Origin: an uncultured Eggerthella sp.
GTDB taxonomy: Bacteria; Actinomycetota; Coriobacteriia; Coriobacteriales; Eggerthellaceae
Length of the DNA: 21,597 bases
Reading direction: 5' to 3'
NCBI GenBank assembly: GCA_900551155.1
Contig: URVA01000014.1
Location: 1-21,597, forward strand
Shown here: one piece after another, positions 20,968 through 21,597 of the stretch
Position numbering within the stretch: position 1 is the first letter of the stretch
Layout: each line of letters opens with the position of its first letter
Translations under genes and position numbers: made by a program
Notes under the pieces: generated by a model
Seen by the model: the letters and a program-made list of their open reading frames with translations, nothing else
What the model was told of the DNA's origin: nothing
Database searches by the model: none

Positions 20968-21597
20968 TTAAGCGTTGGCTTTAGCGTGAGCTTCAGCAGC
21001 TTCGCGTGCCAACTCTTCGTCACTCTTGTACCAAGCAGCTTTACGAGCTTTGTCGCCTGCGAGCCAGGTGTAAATAAGAAGACCGAAGGTGATGGTCAAA
21101 ACGATGAGACCACCTACGAAGAAGCCGGTCCAACCAAGCTGTTCGGAAACAACAGCCCAGCCAGTTGCACCAATAGCACCAATGCCGTTGAAGATAGTGA
21201 TCATCCAAGAATAAATCTTGTCGAATTCGCGACCGCCAGCAATCTGACGACAGAGGAATGGCAACATTGCAGTCGAACATGCATAGGTTAAGCCGAAGAA
21301 CAAGCCGCCGAAGAACATAGGCCAAATACCAGCTTCGCCGAAGATCTGAGGAATCCACCACATCATCAGAAGGCCAATTACGCCACCGAAGTAGCCGAGT
21401 AACTGTGCGCCAATAAGGGTACGGGATTCGATGAAACCAACGATAACCTTACCGCCTGCCTGGCCGCCACTGGTGAATGCTTCAAGAGTACCGGAGAGTA
21501 AGAGTAGGCCAACGATTGCCTGACCGCCCCAGCCATCATGACCGAGGAACTGTACGTAAGTTGCGAACAGCTGAGTCATGGTAGTAAGGGTATTCAG
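20968..21597 (-). CDS. MFS transporter, C-terminal part (5' end outside window)
   Basis: The frame is open to the window edge (LNTLTT precedes the first in-window ATG, at 21579), so at least 209 C-terminal residues are present and the N-terminus is missing. About five hydrophobic segments are visible, including LIGAQLLGYFGGVIGLLMMWW, WPMFFGGLFFGLTYACSTAMLPFL and FVGGLIVLTITFGLLIYTWL. GREFDKIYSWMITIFNGIGAIG between them is typical of the second half of oxalate/formate-antiporter-like (OFA) MFS carriers. The tail is charged (ELAREAAEAHAKANA). With the CoA-transferase it suggests uptake of an organic acid, substrate unknown. Confidence 0.85.
   Translation of the reverse strand: MNTLTTMTQLFATYVQFLGHDGWGGQAIVGLLLLSGTLEAFTSGGQAGGKVIVGFIESRTLIGAQLLGYFGGVIGLLMMWWIPQIFGEAGIWPMFFGGLFFGLTYACSTAMLPFLCRQIAGGREFDKIYSWMITIFNGIGAIGATGWAVVSEQLGWTGFFVGGLIVLTITFGLLIYTWLAGDKARKAAWYKSDEELAREAAEAHAKANA

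Overview
This window looks like chromosomal DNA from an anaerobic actinobacterium of the class Coriobacteriia, most likely Eggerthellaceae or a close relative. That is an inference from gene content. The window has a four-subunit pyruvate:ferredoxin oxidoreductase, a subgroup Ic aspartate aminotransferase, a CaiB/BaiF CoA-transferase next to an MFS transporter, and a stand-alone Old Yellow Enzyme reductase. Overall GC is moderate (mid-40s percent by eye), low for that family. No rRNA, tRNA, CRISPR array, insertion sequence or transposase was seen.

Layout. (1) 1-3412 is a loosened spc-operon tail. rplO has its own leader, secY overlaps it and starts with TTG, and a terminator follows secY. A GNAT acetyltransferase gene sits before adk, which has its own promoter and a strong terminator. 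(2) 3497-5740 encodes a 747-residue polytopic membrane protein resembling GT-C glycosyltransferases, with a possible leaderless start. (3) 5741-9017 holds the porGDAB operon behind a leader with a terminator-like hairpin. (4) 9040-13382 is the riboflavin operon: promoter, FMN riboswitch, terminator, a possible Shine-Dalgarno sequestering helix, then ribD-ribE-ribBA-ribH. (5) 13478-15173 encodes an OYE-type flavin reductase and a HAD hydrolase. (6) 15181-16821 is a small phage-switch-like island. It has a HTH/S24 (CI/LexA-like) repressor facing away from a 69-residue Cro-like protein, with a 31-bp perfect palindrome between them, followed by a Sel1-repeat protein. Both the repressor and the Sel1 gene appear frameshifted. 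(7) 16810-21597 is on the minus strand: an HD-domain protein, the aspartate aminotransferase, and an apparent operon MFS transporter - small two-TM protein - CaiB/BaiF CoA-transferase. The transporter runs off the window end.

How the genes fit together. The riboflavin operon makes the flavin used by the neighbouring OYE reductase. POR links pyruvate to acetyl-CoA and reduced ferredoxin. The transporter/CoA-transferase pair suggests uptake and CoA activation of an unidentified organic acid. The most unusual parts are the apparently decaying CI/Cro-like switch, the two-layer control suggested in the rib leader, the possible attenuator before porG, and abrupt GC changes inside por genes.
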